Assembly: GCA_017525805.1 (NCBI GenBank)
Contig: JAFXSH010000020.1
Location: 1 to 64,000, forward strand
Direction of reading: 5' to 3'
From: Clostridia bacterium
GTDB lineage: Bacteria; Bacillota_A; Clostridia; Christensenellales; Aristaeellaceae
Length of the DNA stretch: 64,000 nucleotides
Part shown: positions 1 to 7,988 of the stretch, piece after piece
Layout of the letters: each line of letters begins with the position of its first letter
Numbering within the stretch: position 1 is the stretch's first letter
The notes under the pieces: model-generated
What the model saw: only the letters and a program-made list of their open reading frames with translations
Database searches by the model: none
Told to the model about the DNA's origin: nothing
Position numbers and translations under genes: made by a program

Positions 1-240
1 GCCTCGGTGGACGTGGACACGGAGCAGCAGATTCAGAAAGCCAACGCCGGGATCGCGGGCACGCGCACCATCCGCGCCATCGCGCACCGGCTGGCCACCA
101 TCCGCAACGCCGACAAGATCCTGGTGATCGAAGAAGGGCGCGTCACCGAGGAGGGCACCCACGCGGAGCTGGTGGCCCTTGGCGGCAGCTACGCCCGCAT
201 GAACCGTATCCAAAGCGCCGCCACCGGCGGTATCGCTTAA
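1..240 (+). CDS. ABC exporter ATP-binding domain, C-terminal end (partial)
   Basis: The reading frame is open from the window edge and ends at 240, so only the last 79 residues are present. They match the end of the nucleotide-binding domain of type I ABC exporters with fused membrane and ATPase parts: a D-loop-like SVDVDTE, the switch histidine in AHRLATIRNADKI, and the usual ending EEGTHAELVALGGSYARM. The ATPase would power export across the membrane. The substrate cannot be read from this fragment. The next gene starts 24 bases later with its own ribosome site, so cotranscription is possible but unproven. Confidence 0.9.
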   Translation, partial: ASVDVDTEQQIQKANAGIAGTRTIRAIAHRLATIRNADKILVIEEGRVTEEGTHAELVALGGSYARMNRIQSAATGGIA

Positions 241-264
241 AAAACAGAGCAAGGAGGAAACAGC

Positions 265-1095
265 ATGCGTTTAGGCGGTACAGTTTGCTGCAATGAACCG
301 GCAAAATGGGAAAACGCGCTGATCGCGTCCCGTTTTCGGGCCATCACAGCCCCTTTTACCTGCGAATCATCCCAGGAGGAAATCGACAAGTACTGTGAAA
401 TCGCGTTAAAACACGATGTGCAGATCGCGGAAGTCGGTGTGTGGCGGAGCCCCTTTGACCCGGTAAACGGCCAAAAGAACTTAGAATATGCCAAACGCCA
501 GCTTATGCTGGCGGACCGGCTGTCGGTTCCCTGCTGCGTGAACATCGTAGGCACGGCCAGCCCGGCGGGGTGGGACGCGGCGGACAAAAGCAATTTCACC
601 GAGGAAACCTATGAACGGATCGTTTCGTCGATCCGGGAAATCATCGACGATGTGAATCCGAAAACCGCGTATTACTGTATCGAGCCCATGCCCTGGATGA
701 TCCCGGACAGCCCTGAGGTATATCTGAAACTGATCCGGGACGTGAACCGGGATCAGTTCGCGGCACATATGGATTTTGTGAATATGATCAATTGTCCGCG
801 CAGATTTTTGGACGCGGACGGTTTTATCGAATCAAGTTTTGCCAAACTGGCGCCCTATATCAAAAGCACGCATCTCAAAGATTCCCGAATGGATTTAACG
901 CGCCTGACCACCGTGCTGGAGGAATGCTCCCCCGGTGAAGGCGCGCTGGATTTCGGCATGATCCTGTGGATCATCGACAAATATCTGCCCAAGGACGCTC
1001 CGGTGCTGCTGGAGCACATGTCCACGTTTGAGGAATATCAGAAAGCGTATCAGGTTGTGGCACAAGCGGCTGAAAAAGCCGGCATACCGATCTAA
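265..1095 (+). CDS. Sugar phosphate isomerase/epimerase-like TIM-barrel protein
   Basis: This 276-residue protein resembles the xylose-isomerase-like TIM-barrel superfamily (AP endonuclease 2 fold), whose members isomerise or epimerise sugars using a divalent metal. Candidate metal ligands sit at the expected strand ends: Glu140 (CIEPMPW), Asp170 (HMDF), His203 (THLKD) and Glu250 (LLEHM). AAGGAGG precedes the ATG by 7 bases. It is followed after 12 bases by an FMN-dependent dehydrogenase-like gene, so the two probably act on the same polyol or sugar acid. The true substrate is unknown. The fold assignment is firm, the reaction is not. Confidence 0.8.
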   Translation: MRLGGTVCCNEPAKWENALIASRFRAITAPFTCESSQEEIDKYCEIALKHDVQIAEVGVWRSPFDPVNGQKNLEYAKRQLMLADRLSVPCCVNIVGTASPAGWDAADKSNFTEETYERIVSSIREIIDDVNPKTAYYCIEPMPWMIPDSPEVYLKLIRDVNRDQFAAHMDFVNMINCPRRFLDADGFIESSFAKLAPYIKSTHLKDSRMDLTRLTTVLEECSPGEGALDFGMILWIIDKYLPKDAPVLLEHMSTFEEYQKAYQVVAQAAEKAGIPI

Positions 1096-1107
1096 GGAGG
1101 GAACAGC

Positions 1108-1977
1108 ATGGCAGAACTGCCCGGAGATTCCATTCGCATCGCCAGGGAATACCTGGACTCCCTTCTGGTGGAAAGCCGCATTGTGGGGGCCGCTGCCCCC
1201 AGCACGCGGTTTGAATTCTTGGGAGAAGTCTTTGATACGCCTATCATGACGGCGGCCTTAAGCCATATCGATCTGGTGGGCATGGCCCAGGGCGCGAAAG
1301 CCGCCGGAGCCGCGGTTTCCATCGGTATGGGAGATAACGCTGCCTTTGGGGACGTGCTCGCTACCGGCGCGAAGGTGATGAAGATCATTAAACCTTACGC
1401 TGACCGTGAGGAAATCTACAGCCGCCTTCGTTTCGCCGAAGAAAACGGGGCCATGGCGGTGGGCATGGACGTGGAGCACGCCATTCACGCCGACAGCGCG
1501 GAGCCGGACAGTATCTACAGCCTGCAAATGGCCCTGCCTACGCTGGACGAACTGCGCTCCTTCATTCAGTTTACGAAGCTTCCCTTCTTTATCAAAGGCG
1601 CGCTGAGCGTTCGGGATGCCCAGCGCTGCGCTGATTTGGGCTGCGCCGGGATCATCCTCAGCCACCACAACGGGCTGATGCGGTACGCCGTGCCGCCGGT
1701 GCGGCTATTGCCCAAAATCCGCCAGGCGGTGGGAAATCGTCTCCTGCTGATTGCCGACGGCGGCATGGAAAGCGGTTACGACGCTTTCAAAGCGCTGGCC
1801 TTGGGCGCGGACGCGGTCACCGTGGGCAGGCCCCTCATGGCCCCGCTCAAAGAGAAAGGACCCGAGGGCGTGCGGGATGTGCTCGTGACTATGGCAAAGC
1901 AATTGCAAGCCATGATGTACAGAACGGATTCTCGCGATCTTGCCCATATCGATCCGACCGTGATCTGGGAGAAATGA
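1108..1977 (+). CDS. FMN-dependent alpha-hydroxy acid dehydrogenase family protein
   Basis: The 289-residue product fits the FMN-dependent alpha-hydroxy acid oxidase/dehydrogenase family (lactate and glycolate oxidase-like TIM barrel), here somewhat short and lacking the usual long N-terminal part. Visible signature elements are a lysine on the FMN-binding strand (Lys163, FFIKGALSVRDA), the catalytic histidine region SHHNG (His187) that replaces the common SNHGGR, and the phosphate-binding ADGG and GADAVTVGRPL segments. It lies 12 bases after the isomerase-like gene with its own GGAGGG site. Together they suggest a small catabolic module for a hydroxy acid or sugar. The donor and acceptor are unknown. 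Confidence 0.8.
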   Translation: MAELPGDSIRIAREYLDSLLVESRIVGAAAPSTRFEFLGEVFDTPIMTAALSHIDLVGMAQGAKAAGAAVSIGMGDNAAFGDVLATGAKVMKIIKPYADREEIYSRLRFAEENGAMAVGMDVEHAIHADSAEPDSIYSLQMALPTLDELRSFIQFTKLPFFIKGALSVRDAQRCADLGCAGIILSHHNGLMRYAVPPVRLLPKIRQAVGNRLLLIADGGMESGYDAFKALALGADAVTVGRPLMAPLKEKGPEGVRDVLVTMAKQLQAMMYRTDSRDLAHIDPTVIWEK

Positions 1978-1983
1978 TCCGCG

Positions 1984-2394
1984 TTATGAATGAATCTGCC
2001 GCTCGGCCCTTTCCTCTTCCGCTTTCCGTTCCTCATAGGCATTCAGCTTTTGGGTGAAATAATTCAGCTTCCAGGTCACCTTATCCAGATACCGCTGCAT
2101 TTCCGCCATCCGCTGAATCACATGTTCCCGATGCTCCCGAAGAAGCTCCACGCGCTCTTTCAGCGTGCATTCGCCCTGATGGGTTAATTCTACGAATTGA
2201 GCGATATCCTGCAGGGACATGCCGGTGTTTTTCAGGCAGCAGATCAGGCCCAGCGCTTCCAAATCCTCGTCCGTATACTGCCGGAATCCTCCCTGGCTGC
2301 GCTCCACGCCGGTGATCAGGCCCTCTTTCTCATAGTACCGCAGCGTATGGGCCGATAATCCCGTTTTTTTGCTTACATCCTGAATGGTATACAT
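1984..2394 (-). CDS. MerR family transcriptional regulator
   Basis: The 136-residue protein begins with the MerR winged helix-turn-helix (about residues 1-70: TIQDVSKKTGLSAHTLRYYE) followed by a long dimerisation helix. No cysteine ligand pattern of the metal-sensing MerR proteins is evident. It looks closer to the AdhR/NmlR group, which controls alcohol dehydrogenase and aldehyde detoxification genes; that grouping is inference. GGGAGGA lies 8 bases before the ATG. A MerR-type dyad with an over-long promoter spacer lies immediately upstream (2416-2447) and points at an alcohol dehydrogenase remnant. The C-terminus is unusually rich in Glu, Arg and Lys. Confidence 0.85.
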   Translation of the reverse strand: MYTIQDVSKKTGLSAHTLRYYEKEGLITGVERSQGGFRQYTDEDLEALGLICCLKNTGMSLQDIAQFVELTHQGECTLKERVELLREHREHVIQRMAEMQRYLDKVTWKLNYFTQKLNAYEERKAEEERAERQIHS

Positions 2395-2415
2395 AAAATT
2401 GTCCTCCCAAACACT

Positions 2416-2447
2416 CTTGACTTAGAGTAAACTTTAAAGATCATCCT
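2416..2447 (+). promoter_or_regulatory. MerR-type operator and promoter toward the dehydrogenase remnant
   Basis: TTGACT at 2417-2422 is followed by a 19-base spacer and a poor -10 (CATCCT, 2442-2447). An imperfect dyad, CTTAGAGTAAACTTTAAAG, fills the spacer at 2421-2439. An over-long spacer carrying a dyad is the classic arrangement of promoters untwisted by MerR activators, and the motif resembles published NmlR/AdhR boxes. The link to the adjacent regulator is inferred. Confidence 0.6.
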
Positions 2448-2503
2448 GATCATATCATGGATTGATTTGCTTGTCAACGGCGTAAGCTGTAGATTAAGAA
2501 AGG

Positions 2504-2743
2504 ATGGATACAATAAACAATTTCATGTTTTAATCCCCCGCTTGCCTCGTTTTCGGCAAGGATACGGAATCCCAGGCGGGCAGCCTGGTAAAGCGCTTTA
2601 GCGGCAGCCGGGCGCTGATCCATTACGGCGGCGGCAGCGCCCGGCGTTCGGGCCTGATTGATCGGCTGATATATTCCACATTTCATTTTCCGGTGTACGG
2701 CAAGGGGCTGACGCGGTTTTCCCGCGTCAGCCCCTTATCTTGA
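2504..2743 (+). pseudogene. Iron-containing alcohol dehydrogenase (YqhD/BDH type), decayed 5' remnant
   Basis: An ATG at 2504, preceded by AGAAAGG, opens a frame reading MDTINNFMF, then an in-frame TAA (2531-2533), then continues as CLVFGKDTESQAG, SRALIHYGGGSARRSG and LIDRL. These are the N-terminal NAD(P)-binding landmarks of the butanol dehydrogenase/YqhD iron-ADH family (FGKxTE, then a conserved HYGGGS). Similarity stops near 2671, where the frame runs into unrelated sequence and a terminator. Only about 55 of some 390 codons remain. The divergent MerR gene and its operator are probably the original regulator. The family match is from memory and not searched. Confidence 0.75.
2702..2736. 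terminator. Bidirectional intrinsic terminator-like hairpin
   Basis: A perfect 15-base stem, AAGGGGCTGACGCGG with its complement, closes on a 5-base loop. It sits 45 bases downstream of lysS on the minus strand and at the end of the broken dehydrogenase on the plus strand. The flanking T-tract is short on both sides. Confidence 0.7.
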
Positions 2744-2780
2744 ACGCGCCAAACGGACGCTTCAAAATTCATTTTCAGCT

Positions 2781-4262
2781 TTATTCTACCGGCTTCATGG
2801 TGGGGAACAAAAGCACGTCCCGGATGGAGGGGGTAGCGGTAAGCAGCATCACCAGCCGGTCCACGCCTACGCCAAGACCGCCTGTGGGCGGCATGCCGAT
2901 TTCCAGAGCGTTGAGGAAATCCTCGTCCACGCCATGGGCTTCCTCGTCGCCCATGGCTTTCAGGGCCGCCTGGGCCTCGAAGCGCTGGCGCTGATCGATG
3001 GGGTCGTTCAGCTCGGAGAAAGCGTTGCCATGCTCCCGGCCTAAGATGAACACCTCGAAGCGCTCGGTATAGGCGGGATTGTCGGGCATCTTCTTGGCCA
3101 AGGGAGAAATTTCAACCGGATGGCCGTAAATGAAGGTGGGCTGCACCAGGTTTTCTTCCACGTACTCGTCGAAGAACAGGTTCAGGATATCGCCCTTCTG
3201 GTGGCGCTTTTCATAGTGGATCTTCCGCTCGTCCGCCACAGCCCGGGCTTCCTCCAAGGTGTGGATTTCGTCAAAATCCACGCCGGAATACTTTTTCACC
3301 GCTTCCATCATGCTCAGCCGGGCGAAGGGTTTTTCCAGGTCGATCAGCACGTCGCCGTACTGCACCTGAGCGGTGCCGTTGACGGCGCGGGCGATGTAGC
3401 GGAACATGTCTTCCGTAATATCCATCATACCGTGGAAATCGGTAAAGGCCTGGTACAGCTCCATCATGGTAAATTCGGGGTTATGCTTGGTGTCCATGCC
3501 CTCATTGCGGAACACGCGCCCGATTTCGTACACCCGGTCAAAGCCGCCCACGATCAGCCGCTTCAAATGCAGTTCCAGGGCAATGCGCAGGTACATATCG
3601 ATATCCAGGGTGTTGTGGTGGGTAATGAAGGGCCGGGCCGCCGCGCCGCCCGCCTGGGTATGCAGCACGGGGGTTTCCACTTCCATAAAGCCCCGGCTTT
3701 CCAGGAACGCGCGCATGGCGGTAATGATCTGGCTGCGCTTGCGGAAAGTATCCCGCACCTCGGGATTGACGATCATATCCAAATACCGCTGACGGTAGCG
3801 CAGGTCCATATCCGTCAGGCCGTGGAATTTTTCCGGCAGGGGCTTCAGGCACTTGGCCAGCAGGGTGATTTCCTCGGTATGGATGGAAATTTCCCCCGTT
3901 TTGGTCTTGAACACCTTGCCCCGGACGCACACCACGTCGCCGATGTCCATATCCTTGAAAGCGGCGTAGGTCTCCTCGCCCACGTCGTCCTTGCGGATAT
4001 AGAACTGGATTTCCCCATCGGTATCCAGCATATGAGCGAAGGAGGCTTTGCCCATGATCCGGCGGGTCATCATCCGCCCGGCCAGGGTCACATCCTTGCC
4101 TTCGTAAGCGTCAAAGTCCGCTTTAATCTGGCTGCTCTTGGTGTCCACGGGTACCTTGGTCAGCAAATAGGGGTCCTGGCCCGCGGCCCGCAGCGCGTCC
4201 AGCTTGTCCCGGCGAATTTGTTCCTGTTCAGAATAAACGGGAATATTTTGTTCCTGCGCCAT
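2781..4262 (-). CDS. lysS: Lysyl-tRNA synthetase, class II
   Basis: This class II synthetase charges tRNA-Lys with lysine using ATP in the cytoplasm. The 493-residue length is normal for bacterial LysS. An OB-fold anticodon-binding domain occupies about residues 50-160 ([17 protein letters not shown]), followed by the catalytic domain with motif 2 ([20 protein letters not shown]) and motif 3 ([13 protein letters not shown]). I take the ATG at 4262 because GAGGT lies six bases upstream; an in-frame TTG two codons earlier is less likely. The gene follows greA by 32 bases and is probably cotranscribed with it, a common pairing in Firmicutes. Confidence 0.97.
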   Translation of the reverse strand: MAQEQNIPVYSEQEQIRRDKLDALRAAGQDPYLLTKVPVDTKSSQIKADFDAYEGKDVTLAGRMMTRRIMGKASFAHMLDTDGEIQFYIRKDDVGEETYAAFKDMDIGDVVCVRGKVFKTKTGEISIHTEEITLLAKCLKPLPEKFHGLTDMDLRYRQRYLDMIVNPEVRDTFRKRSQIITAMRAFLESRGFMEVETPVLHTQAGGAAARPFITHHNTLDIDMYLRIALELHLKRLIVGGFDRVYEIGRVFRNEGMDTKHNPEFTMMELYQAFTDFHGMMDITEDMFRYIARAVNGTAQVQYGDVLIDLEKPFARLSMMEAVKKYSGVDFDEIHTLEEARAVADERKIHYEKRHQKGDILNLFFDEYVEENLVQPTFIYGHPVEISPLAKKMPDNPAYTERFEVFILGREHGNAFSELNDPIDQRQRFEAQAALKAMGDEEAHGVDEDFLNALEIGMPPTGGLGVGVDRLVMLLTATPSIRDVLLFPTMKPVE

Positions 4263-4294
4263 GCTCAAACCTCATTTCATTGGTGAAAATACAT

Positions 4295-4780
4295 TTAAAT
4301 TTTGATTTCCAGGATTTTCAGCTCATACGCTCCGTCCGGCGCTTCCACGCTCACGGTTTCGCCGCTCTTATGGCCCAGCAGAGCTACACCCACGGGGGAT
4401 TCATTGGAAATCTTGTTGTTCATGGGATCGCTTTCCCGGGCGCCGACGATGGTGAACTCTTCCTCGTCGCCCTCGTCTAAATACAGCACCCGCACAGTGG
4501 TGCCCACGTTCACAGCATCCGTGGAAATTTCCCCGTCGATCACGACCACGTTGCGCAGCGCGGCTTCCAGTTCCACGATGTCCGCTTCCAGCTTGGCCTG
4601 CTCGTCTTTGGCCTCGTCGTATTCCGCGTTTTCACTCAAATCGCCGAAACCCCGGGCAATGTTCAGATGCTCGGCCACTTCCGCGCGGCGGACGGTGGTC
4701 ATGTATTTGAGCTTTTCCTCCATTTGGCGCAGACCTTCTGCGGATACGACGGTTTTATTGGCGTTTTCCTGTTCGCTCAT
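4295..4780 (-). CDS. greA: Transcription elongation factor GreA
   Basis: GreA rescues backtracked RNA polymerase by stimulating cleavage of the extruded transcript. The 161-residue protein has the N-terminal antiparallel coiled coil (about residues 10-80) with its acidic tip in DLSENAEYDEAK, and the C-terminal FKBP-like domain with NNKISNESPVGVALLG. Length and motifs are typical. AAAAGGAGAA precedes the ATG. It sits between a glycerophosphodiesterase-like gene (32 bases upstream) and lysS, and I see no separate promoter in those gaps, so a three-gene transcript is likely. Confidence 0.97.
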   Translation of the reverse strand: MSEQENANKTVVSAEGLRQMEEKLKYMTTVRRAEVAEHLNIARGFGDLSENAEYDEAKDEQAKLEADIVELEAALRNVVVIDGEISTDAVNVGTTVRVLYLDEGDEEEFTIVGARESDPMNNKISNESPVGVALLGHKSGETVSVEAPDGAYELKILEIKI

Positions 4781-4812
4781 GGTGGCTTCTCCTTTTCTTT
4801 TTGCGATTCTAT

Positions 4813-5625
4813 TTATGGTTCAAAGCTTTCAAAAATCTGTACGTCATAAGAAAGGCGCAGCTTTTTGAATACTTCCGGGGACTGCACCGTCCACGCCGTC
4901 AGCACTGGATGATACAGGCGGCGAACGACGCGGAAGGAAAAATTTCGATCCGTGTCGTGGCGGTAGGCGATATAATCGGGGCGGGATAAAAAATCCATCA
5001 GAAGATGCGCGCCCAAGAAGTAACGGATTTGACGGTGCTTTTCCCCAATTTTTCGGGGATCGTAGGCTAATTGGCCCCGCACGATCTGGGGCGCGCGTTT
5101 TTTAATCTCCCGTATCATCCGAGGATCAAAGGATTCAATGCACCAAAATCCCTGATAATCCCGCATCACTTCCAGCACCCGCTTCGGAAGCGTCCGCCAT
5201 GTGTCCCCGTCGCTTTTCAGTTCCACGATCAGGGGCGGGCGGTGTTCGCCGACGGCGGTAAGCACTTCCTCCAGAAAGGGGATGGCTTCCTGCGTTCCGG
5301 CAAGCCGATGGGCGCGTATTTCCCGTGCCGTCATTTGGAAAATATTTTCTTCCACCCCGCACATGCGTTTCAGGCTGGCGTCGTGGATCACGGCCAATTG
5401 ACCGTCTCTGGTCAAATGCACGTCCAATTCGATACCGTAGCCTTTTTCCGCCGCCCGGCGGAACGCGGCCAGGGAATTTTCCGGCACATCCGCGTCATGC
5501 AGGCCCCGGTGTGCATAGGGCACGCGGGGAATGGCAGCCCCGCGCTTCCGGGCATGGACGCCCGGCGCGATCAGAAACAGGTACAGGCACAGGGCCGCCG
5601 CTAAACCGATGATCAGCCACAGCAT
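4813..5625 (-). CDS. Membrane-anchored glycerophosphodiester phosphodiesterase family protein
   Basis: The 270-residue protein starts with one hydrophobic segment (about residues 2-20, LWLIIGLAAALCLYLFLIA) and continues as a GDPD TIM barrel. The family's first active-site motif is seen as AHRGLHDADVPENSLAAF, followed by GIELDVHLTRDGQLAVIHD, which holds the Glu and Asp metal ligands and the second catalytic histidine. Such enzymes hydrolyse glycerophosphodiesters to glycerol-3-phosphate and an alcohol. The anchor suggests action on lipid-derived substrates at the membrane. GGAGGA precedes the ATG. It heads the run into greA and lysS. Confidence 0.85.
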   Translation of the reverse strand: MLWLIIGLAAALCLYLFLIAPGVHARKRGAAIPRVPYAHRGLHDADVPENSLAAFRRAAEKGYGIELDVHLTRDGQLAVIHDASLKRMCGVEENIFQMTAREIRAHRLAGTQEAIPFLEEVLTAVGEHRPPLIVELKSDGDTWRTLPKRVLEVMRDYQGFWCIESFDPRMIREIKKRAPQIVRGQLAYDPRKIGEKHRQIRYFLGAHLLMDFLSRPDYIAYRHDTDRNFSFRVVRRLYHPVLTAWTVQSPEVFKKLRLSYDVQIFESFEP

Positions 5626-5692
5626 GGCCTGCCGATCCTCCTTCCGCGCCTGGCAGATGCAACCAAATAACGCCGTGAAGCGTTACCGGTGT

Positions 5693-5721
5693 ATTATACA
5701 GCAAAAACAATTCAATTGCAA
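5693..5721 (-). promoter_or_regulatory. Sigma-A promoter for the phosphodiesterase-greA-lysS run
   Basis: On the minus strand TTGCAA (5721-5716) and a consensus TATAAT (5698-5693) are separated by 17 bases. Transcription would start near 5686, about 60 bases before the phosphodiesterase ATG. Confidence 0.65.
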
Positions 5722-5729
5722 CTCTTCAT

Positions 5730-6986
5730 TCACAGTTCGATCACTCTGCCGCCATTCAGCCGGGATTCCTCCGCCGCAAGGGCCACCAGGTGGCTTTCCA
5801 CCGATCGGTCAATGGAAGTGAGCGTACCGCTGACTTCCGTTTCGCCGCGCACAAGGTCCACAAATTCTTTGAGCAGACGGGCGTCTCCCCCGGCATGGCC
5901 GGAAAAATCGTCCGTCAGGGTGCGCACGTCGATGATCTCATCGGGCTGACCGTACCGCATCACCTTGATAATATTCTCTTTGGTGTCGCCGTAGATTTCG
6001 CCCATGGTGCCGCCCGCCCGGATCACACGGCCTCCGTGGGCGGTAAAAGCCGTCATGGTAAAATTGACGGTGGCCCCATCCTCCAATTCCAAATTGACCA
6101 CCTGATGATCCACTACGTTATTGTCGCAGCGGTACACACAGCGTCCATAGAGCCCGGTGCGCAGCGCTTCCAGCAGCTTTTCCTCGGTAGGATCAAAGGC
6201 CACAACGTTCTGGGGCCAGTCGTTGCCGGTCCTGCGGTATTCGTCCAGGTAGAATCTCACGGCGTTATAAGGGCACGTTTCCCCCACCGCGCAATCCACG
6301 CAGCGCAGGGCGCTTCCAGCAGGAGCTTTATCCTCCCGGAACAGGCTGAGGCTGCCGAAGGAGGACACCCGCCTGCAATGCTTCCCCGTCAGCCACAGCA
6401 GGATATCCATATCATGGCAGCATTTTTGCAGCAGCATGCAGGAGGATAATTCCTTATTGCGCCAATTGCCGCGCACGAAGCTGTGGGCCTGGTGCCAGTA
6501 GCAAACCTGCTCCAGCGCCTGGATATTGACCACATCGCCAATGACCCCGCTGTCCAGCATCTGTTTGATCTTCTGATAGAAAGCCGTATATCTGAGCACA
6601 TGGCAAACAGCCACCAGCCGTCCCCGGGAAAGAGCCAGGTCACGAAGCTCCGCGCATTCCTCCGCGATTGGGGATATGGGCTTCTCCAGCAGCAAATCAT
6701 AATCCTTGAGCAGCGCCGCTTTGGCCTGGGCGTAGTGGCAGCGGTCCGGCGTGCAGATGAGCATGATATCAGCCAGCTTTGGTTTTTCAAGCATTTCTTC
6801 GGCGGAAGCATAGCAGGCGCTTTCAGGAATGCCGGTGAGCCCGCGCATCCCCCTGAGCTTTTCCGGGTTGATATCGGCGGCGGCTACGATCTTTGCCTTT
6901 TCAGGCATTTTTACCAAAACTTTGGTATACATATCCTGCCCGCGGGAACCGCATCCCGCCACGGCAACGGTAAGAGGTCTGTCCAT
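5730..6986 (-). CDS. Gfo/Idh/MocA family oxidoreductase
   Basis: The 418-residue product has an N-terminal Rossmann domain with the dinucleotide-binding VAVAGCGSRG (about residues 7-16), the family's EKPIS catalytic-lysine motif (LLLEKPISP), and a C-terminal alpha/beta sheet domain. Such enzymes oxidise or reduce sugars, inositols or sugar derivatives with NAD(P). A cysteine cluster in the middle (CVDCAVGETCPYNA), also present in a subset of the family, could bind metal. I choose the ATG at 6986 because AGGAGGA stands seven bases upstream. The gene stands alone between divergent neighbours, so its substrate cannot be inferred. Confidence 0.85.
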   Translation of the reverse strand: MDRPLTVAVAGCGSRGQDMYTKVLVKMPEKAKIVAAADINPEKLRGMRGLTGIPESACYASAEEMLEKPKLADIMLICTPDRCHYAQAKAALLKDYDLLLEKPISPIAEECAELRDLALSRGRLVAVCHVLRYTAFYQKIKQMLDSGVIGDVVNIQALEQVCYWHQAHSFVRGNWRNKELSSCMLLQKCCHDMDILLWLTGKHCRRVSSFGSLSLFREDKAPAGSALRCVDCAVGETCPYNAVRFYLDEYRRTGNDWPQNVVAFDPTEEKLLEALRTGLYGRCVYRCDNNVVDHQVVNLELEDGATVNFTMTAFTAHGGRVIRAGGTMGEIYGDTKENIIKVMRYGQPDEIIDVRTLTDDFSGHAGGDARLLKEFVDLVRGETEVSGTLTSIDRSVESHLVALAAEESRLNGGRVIEL

Positions 6987-6992
6987 GCGTGT

Positions 6993-7074
6993 ATCCTCCT
7001 GAATCACAGCGAAAGTAACGCGCAGGATTGCTGTGCGTCAGGAGGATTATACCACAACAAAACGCCGGTTCCAA
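6993..7074 (-). promoter_or_regulatory. Promoter with inverted repeat that spans the ribosome site
   Basis: On the minus strand TTGGAA (7074-7069), a 17-base spacer and TATAAT (7051-7046) form a good sigma-A promoter for the Gfo/Idh gene. The ribosome site sequence TCAGGAGGAT (7002-6993) has an exact 10-base inverted copy at 7047-7038. The upstream copy overlaps the -10 and the likely start, so it could act as DNA operator or, if transcription starts further upstream, mask the ribosome site. Confidence 0.6.
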
Positions 7075-7223
7075 CACTTCGCGGAAAAACAGTAAAAGAG
7101 AAAAGGGAAATTCTACATAAAAACCAGGAATGCTTGCGGCTGTTCCTGCCCGAAACCTGCCGCAAAGGGCGGCAAGCGCGAAAATTTTTCGTGTTTTGGC
7201 GGAAACTGTCGGCAGGAAAGTGA

Positions 7224-7252
7224 TTGTATTCGGCGGCGATTTATGGTATGCT
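7224..7252 (+). promoter_or_regulatory. Sigma-A promoter for the HAD phosphatase gene
   Basis: TTGTAT (7224-7229), a 17-base spacer and TATGCT (7247-7252) lie 22 bases before the HAD gene. No other structure of note is seen between 7075 and 7223 apart from a short GC hairpin (TGCCGC/GCGGCA) near 7157-7172. Confidence 0.6.
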
Positions 7253-7273
7253 ATATAGGTGGAGGATTGATCA

Positions 7274-7870
7274 ATGGATGCAAGGCTGCTGAAAGCGGAC
7301 ACCATCGTGTTTGACGTGGGCAGGGTGCTGCTTACCTTTGAACCGGAAAAGGTTGGTTCCCTTTTGCCGGAGGAGCACCGTCAAGCCCTGTTCCGCGCCA
7401 TGTTTGGGTCCGATTGGCGATGGGCGGCGTTCGACTTAGGCGCTGAAACCAACGAAGCCATCGCCCAAAGCATGGCGGACGCTGCCGGAGTGCCAGGCGG
7501 GAAAGATATGGTACTGCGTGCCTTTTATGATTTCTATAAAACCATGCGTCCTCTTCCCCTGTATCAAATGATCCCCACGCTGAAAAGCATGGGCAAGCGG
7601 CTTTTTGCCCTGACCAATTATGGCGAACCGGCCTTTACCTCCACATGCGGCGCTTTCCCCCACCTCGCGCAACTGAACGGGATAGTGGTTTCGTCCCGCG
7701 AAAAGGTATGCAAACCGGACCCCGCCATTTTTGCCCTACTGATCGAACGATTTGGGGTGATTCCAGAAGAAACGCTGTTCATCGACGATTCGCTGCCCAA
7801 TACGCAGACAGCTTCCGCGATGGGCTTTCGGACGTGGCATTACGCCGGTGACGATGTGATTCTACGCTGA
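7274..7870 (+). CDS. HAD family hydrolase, YihX-like phosphatase
   Basis: The 198-residue protein carries the four HAD motifs: I in VFDVGRVLLTFE (nucleophile Asp, with Gly at the second acid position as in YihX-type members), II in LTNYGE, III in SSREKVCKPDP, and IV in LFIDDSLPN. Size and motifs fit the YihX/sugar-1-phosphatase branch, which dephosphorylates small phosphates in the cytoplasm. GGTGGAGG precedes the ATG by 9 bases. It is transcribed alone, divergently from the Gfo/Idh gene, and is followed after about 120 bases by a lipoprotein gene. The natural substrate is not determined by the sequence. Confidence 0.85.
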   Translation: MDARLLKADTIVFDVGRVLLTFEPEKVGSLLPEEHRQALFRAMFGSDWRWAAFDLGAETNEAIAQSMADAAGVPGGKDMVLRAFYDFYKTMRPLPLYQMIPTLKSMGKRLFALTNYGEPAFTSTCGAFPHLAQLNGIVVSSREKVCKPDPAIFALLIERFGVIPEETLFIDDSLPNTQTASAMGFRTWHYAGDDVILR

Positions 7871-7988
7871 ACGCTTTCAGCCAAGAGCATTATTTTCCAA
7901 AAGAATGGAACAAATCCGCCCGGTTTTACGTCTGTTATTTTTGAAAGGCTTTTGCCACTGCATCAATCTTTGGAAGGAAGGATCTACC

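Noticed and set aside
2474..2686. A 70-codon frame on the minus strand between merR and lysS
   Set aside because: The plus strand of the same bases encodes recognisable iron alcohol dehydrogenase motifs, so this is its shadow.
3120..4286. A 388-codon open frame on the plus strand
   Set aside because: Antisense shadow of lysS, histidine-rich composition, no ribosome site.
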